Below are positions 16,847-18,982 of a stretch of 18,982 bases of DNA, piece after piece. The stretch's first letter is position 1. Every line of letters starts with the position of its first letter. Location of the stretch: assembly GCA_023430775.1 (NCBI GenBank), contig JAEYYY010000539.1, forward strand, positions 1 to 18,982. The letters run 5' to 3'. Source of the DNA: Pseudomonadota bacterium (GTDB lineage: Bacteria > Myxococcota_A > Polyangia > Haliangiales > Haliangiaceae). The position numbers and the translations under genes are program-made. The notes under the pieces are model-generated. The model worked only from the letters and a program-made list of their open reading frames with translations. It was not told the origin of the DNA and did no database searches.

Positions 16847-17305
16847 ATGGGTACCAAGCAATCAGTCGATCAGCTCAACAGCTTCCTGCGTGGCGAGCTG
16901 TCCGCGGTGGAGACGTACCGGATGGCGCTCGACAAGCTCGACGACGGCAGCGTCGCGCGCGGCGAGCTCGAGGCCTGCCTCGCATCGCACCTCGACCGGG
17001 TCCAGATGCTGCGCGATGCGATCGTGCTCGCGGGCGGTGAGCCGGCCGATGGCTCGGGTCCGTGGGGCGTGTTCGCCAAGGCGGTCGAAGGCGGCGCGCG
17101 GATCTTCGGTGACAAGGCGGCGATCGCGGCCCTCGAGGAGGGCGAGGATCACGGCATCAGCGATTACAAGGAAGACCTCGACGAGCTCGACTTCGATTCT
17201 CGCCGGCTGGTGACCGACCGCCTGTTGCCGCTCCAGCAACAGACCCACGACCGCATCTCGTCGCTCAAGAAGCGGCTGGGTGCGACGCAGAAGGGTCGCG
17301 CCTGA
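16847..17305 (+). CDS. DUF2383 / PA2169-type ferritin-like four-helix protein
   Basis: A 152-aa all-helical protein. The pattern VDQLNSFLRGELSAVETYRMAL (7-28), then LASHLDRVQMLRDAIVLAGGEP (45-66), EEGEDHGISDYKEDL (97-111) and LPLQQQTHDRISSLKKRL (127-144) is that of the DUF2383 ferritin-like family. Candidate metal or structural residues are E22, H48, E97-E100 and H134. Members are small stress-associated proteins whose biochemistry is poorly known. The ATG at 16847 follows a strong AAGGAGG. It stands alone: 62 bp separate it from the outer-membrane protein gene and 84 bp from the protease gene. A distinct promoter could not be identified. Confidence 0.85.
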   Translation: MGTKQSVDQLNSFLRGELSAVETYRMALDKLDDGSVARGELEACLASHLDRVQMLRDAIVLAGGEPADGSGPWGVFAKAVEGGARIFGDKAAIAALEEGEDHGISDYKEDLDELDFDSRRLVTDRLLPLQQQTHDRISSLKKRLGATQKGRA

Positions 17306-17377
17306 GCGTCCTGGCACGGTCTGGAATCCGCTGCGTAAGACCGCTGAAACACCGGGTTGCACGTGGCGAATCCAGGC

Positions 17378-17383
17378 TAGATT
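17378..17383 (+). promoter_or_regulatory. -10-like box TAGATT before the S41 protease
   Basis: TAGATT matches four of six positions of the -10 consensus and ends 6 nt before the GTG at 17390. TTGCAC (17357-17362) lies 15 bp upstream as a possible -35 with a short spacer. There is no Shine-Dalgarno, so transcription could begin at the start codon. Confidence 0.4.
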
Positions 17384-17389
17384 GAACGG

Positions 17390-18982
17390 GTGGCACGCTT
17401 TCTATCCATTGTTGCGGCCGCCGGCCTCATCGCCTGCACCTCGAAGGCTCCCCCACCGGAGATCGAGACTCCGCGAAAGGCGGAGCTTCCGCCGGGGGTG
17501 CAGCCGAGCGACGAGCCGGTGCTTCCACCGGACCCGCGCGAGGCGGCACTCGCCGGCACCATCTCGCAGTTACTCGAGCGCGAGCACCTGCTCCGCAAGA
17601 AGATCGATGACGGGGTGTCGCGGGCCGCGTTCGAGACCTATGTCGATCGGCTCGATCCGACGAAGATGTTCCTGCTTCGCACCGACCGCGATGCCCTGGC
17701 TCGCCATGCCGAGAAGATCGACGACCAGATGCACTCCGGCAACCTCGACCTCGCGCACGACGGCGCCCGGATCTACGCGTCGCGCGTGGCGGTGGTCGAC
17801 AAGCTCGTCCAGGACCTGCTGAGCAAGCCGTTCGATCACACCGACGAGGAGTACATCGAGCTCGATCCGAAGAAGATCGAGCCCGCGGCGAACGAGCAGG
17901 ACCTGCGCGATCGCTGGCGGCGCCGCCTCGAGCTCGAGGTGCTCGAACGCGTGTCGCTGATGGAAGCGCGGCTCGCCGCGGCAGCCAAGCCAGCCGCGGG
18001 TGGCAGCGGCTCGTCGACCGGCGCGGTCAAGCCCAACAGCGACGCGCCCGACGAGGACGACGACGATCACCTGATGGTCAAGGACATCCCGACGACGGCC
18101 GAGGGCCGCGATGCCAAGGCGCGCGGCGACATCGCGAAGATGTACTCGGGCCGGTTCGCGCGCCTGCGCCAGCCCGGTCCGCTCGATGCGGCATCGGATC
18201 TGCTCAACGCGGTGGCATCCGTGATGGACCCGCACACCACGTACCTGCCGCCGGCCGACAAGGCGAACTTCGACATCCGGATGACGGGGCAACTCGAGGG
18301 GATCGGCGCGGTGCTGCGCGAGCGCGATCACTACATCGAGGTCAGCGACATCGTTCCCGGTGGCGCGAGCTTCCGCCACGGCGGGCTCCAGGCCGGTGAT
18401 CTGATCCTCGCCGTCCAGCAGGAGGGCAAGGACCCGGTCGATGTCGTCGACATGAAGATCGACGACGTGGTCAAGATGGTGCGCGGCCCCAAGGGCACGG
18501 TCGTCCGGCTGCGCATTCGCAAGGCCACCGAGAAGGAAGAGACCATCGCGATCACCCGCGACGTCGTCGTGATCGAGGACGCGTACGCGCGCGGCGCGAT
18601 CCTGTCGCACGGCAACGGCGCGGCCTACGGCTACATCCACCTGCCGAGCTTCTACGGCGGCCGTCAGCCCGGTCAGCGCACCGCGGCGGGCGACGTCGGC
18701 AAGCTGCTCGCCGAGATGAAGAAGGCGAAGGTCGCCGGCGTGGTGCTCGACATCCGCGGCAACGGCGGTGGTCTGCTCGGCGATGCCGTCGAGATCACCG
18801 GTCACCTGATCGATGCCGGTCCGGTGGTCCAGGTGCAGGACTCTCGCGGCAAGCGCGAGATCCACGCCGACGAGGAGCGCGGGGTCGCGTACGACAAGCC
18901 GGTGATCGTGCTGGTCGACCGGTTCAGCGCGTCGGCGTCGGAGATCCTCGCCGGCGCACTGCAGGACTACAACCGCGCGATC
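17390..18982 (+). CDS. Prc/CtpA-type carboxy-terminal processing protease (S41), 3' end outside window
   Basis: The first 531 codons of a periplasmic tail-specific protease; the gene runs off the right edge. The start GTG (17390) opens a lipoprotein signal (VARFLSIVAAAGLIAC, lipobox LIAC, Cys 16), followed by a Pro-rich linker. Residues about 60-290 match the N-terminal helical domain of Prc (LDPTKMFLLRTD), with a low-complexity Ala/Gly/Ser then acidic insert at about 196-228. The PDZ domain is about 298-382 (GIGAVL, GGLQAGDLILAV). The protease core follows: LDIRGNGGGLL and VDRFSASASEI, with the catalytic Ser at S515 by analogy to E. coli Prc S452. The catalytic lysine (about 25 residues further on) lies outside the window. 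The family cleaves envelope proteins from their C-terminus. E. coli Prc is soluble, while this one appears membrane-anchored. Confidence 0.95.
   Translation, partial: MARFLSIVAAAGLIACTSKAPPPEIETPRKAELPPGVQPSDEPVLPPDPREAALAGTISQLLEREHLLRKKIDDGVSRAAFETYVDRLDPTKMFLLRTDRDALARHAEKIDDQMHSGNLDLAHDGARIYASRVAVVDKLVQDLLSKPFDHTDEEYIELDPKKIEPAANEQDLRDRWRRRLELEVLERVSLMEARLAAAAKPAAGGSGSSTGAVKPNSDAPDEDDDDHLMVKDIPTTAEGRDAKARGDIAKMYSGRFARLRQPGPLDAASDLLNAVASVMDPHTTYLPPADKANFDIRMTGQLEGIGAVLRERDHYIEVSDIVPGGASFRHGGLQAGDLILAVQQEGKDPVDVVDMKIDDVVKMVRGPKGTVVRLRIRKATEKEETIAITRDVVVIEDAYARGAILSHGNGAAYGYIHLPSFYGGRQPGQRTAAGDVGKLLAEMKKAKVAGVVLDIRGNGGGLLGDAVEITGHLIDAGPVVQVQDSRGKREIHADEERGVAYDKPVIVLVDRFSASASEILAGALQDYNRAI

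Overview
The window is GC-rich throughout, with strong codon bias, very tight gene packing and little non-coding DNA. It carries several Hanks-type Ser/Thr kinases, a two-FHA ABC transporter, several lipoproteins (one a glycine-rich repeat protein) and an Oar-like, TonB-receptor-related outer-membrane protein. Together these suggest a Gram-negative predatory or soil bacterium of the Myxococcota, perhaps Haliangium/Kofleriaceae-like. That assignment is inference from gene content; no rRNA or other marker gene is present.

Layout. (1) 1-554 has no credible gene. (2) 555-4603, plus strand: two tandem paralogous kinases, each with an N-terminal six-helix membrane domain and a C-terminal kinase domain, overlapping by 4 bp, followed 6 bp later by rpiA (ribose-5-phosphate isomerase A). 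(3) 4613-7854, minus strand: a two-gene unit of a MerR-type regulator and a large VIT-VWA protein (ATGA overlap). The VIT-VWA protein ends in a kinase-like region whose two halves are in swapped order. A 45-bp palindromic operator/promoter lies in front of the unit. (4) 7958-8785, plus: secreted endonuclease/exonuclease/phosphatase-family enzyme. (5) 8790-10013, minus: glycine-rich repeat lipoprotein. (6) 10098-11021, plus: M28-type zinc peptidase lipoprotein. (7) 11018-13336, minus: FHA-FHA-ATPase-permease ABC transporter. (8) 13366-14874, plus: an unrecognised 177-aa protein abutting a CrtC/AttH/tocopherol-cyclase-like protein. (9) 14967-16784: Oar-like outer-membrane protein with a reduced plug. 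(10) 16847-17305: DUF2383 ferritin-like protein. (11) 17390 to the right edge: Prc/CtpA-type S41 protease lipoprotein, cut off just after its catalytic serine.

How they may work together. The left half is signalling: two complete kinases, plus a VWA protein carrying a degenerate kinase-like module under its own MerR regulator. The FHA domains of the ABC transporter bind phosphothreonine in known families, so the nearby kinases are possible, unproven, partners. The right half is mostly envelope and secreted proteins. Convergent gene pairs meet with 9 bp, 4 bp or overlapping stops and no visible terminator. Many transcription-unit heads show a TANNNT box 5-7 nt before the start codon instead of a Shine-Dalgarno, which suggests leaderless mRNAs.

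The most unusual item is the C-terminus of the VIT-VWA protein: a kinase C-lobe followed by a degenerate kinase N-lobe, which together add up to one kinase broken in the activation loop, as in a circular permutation.
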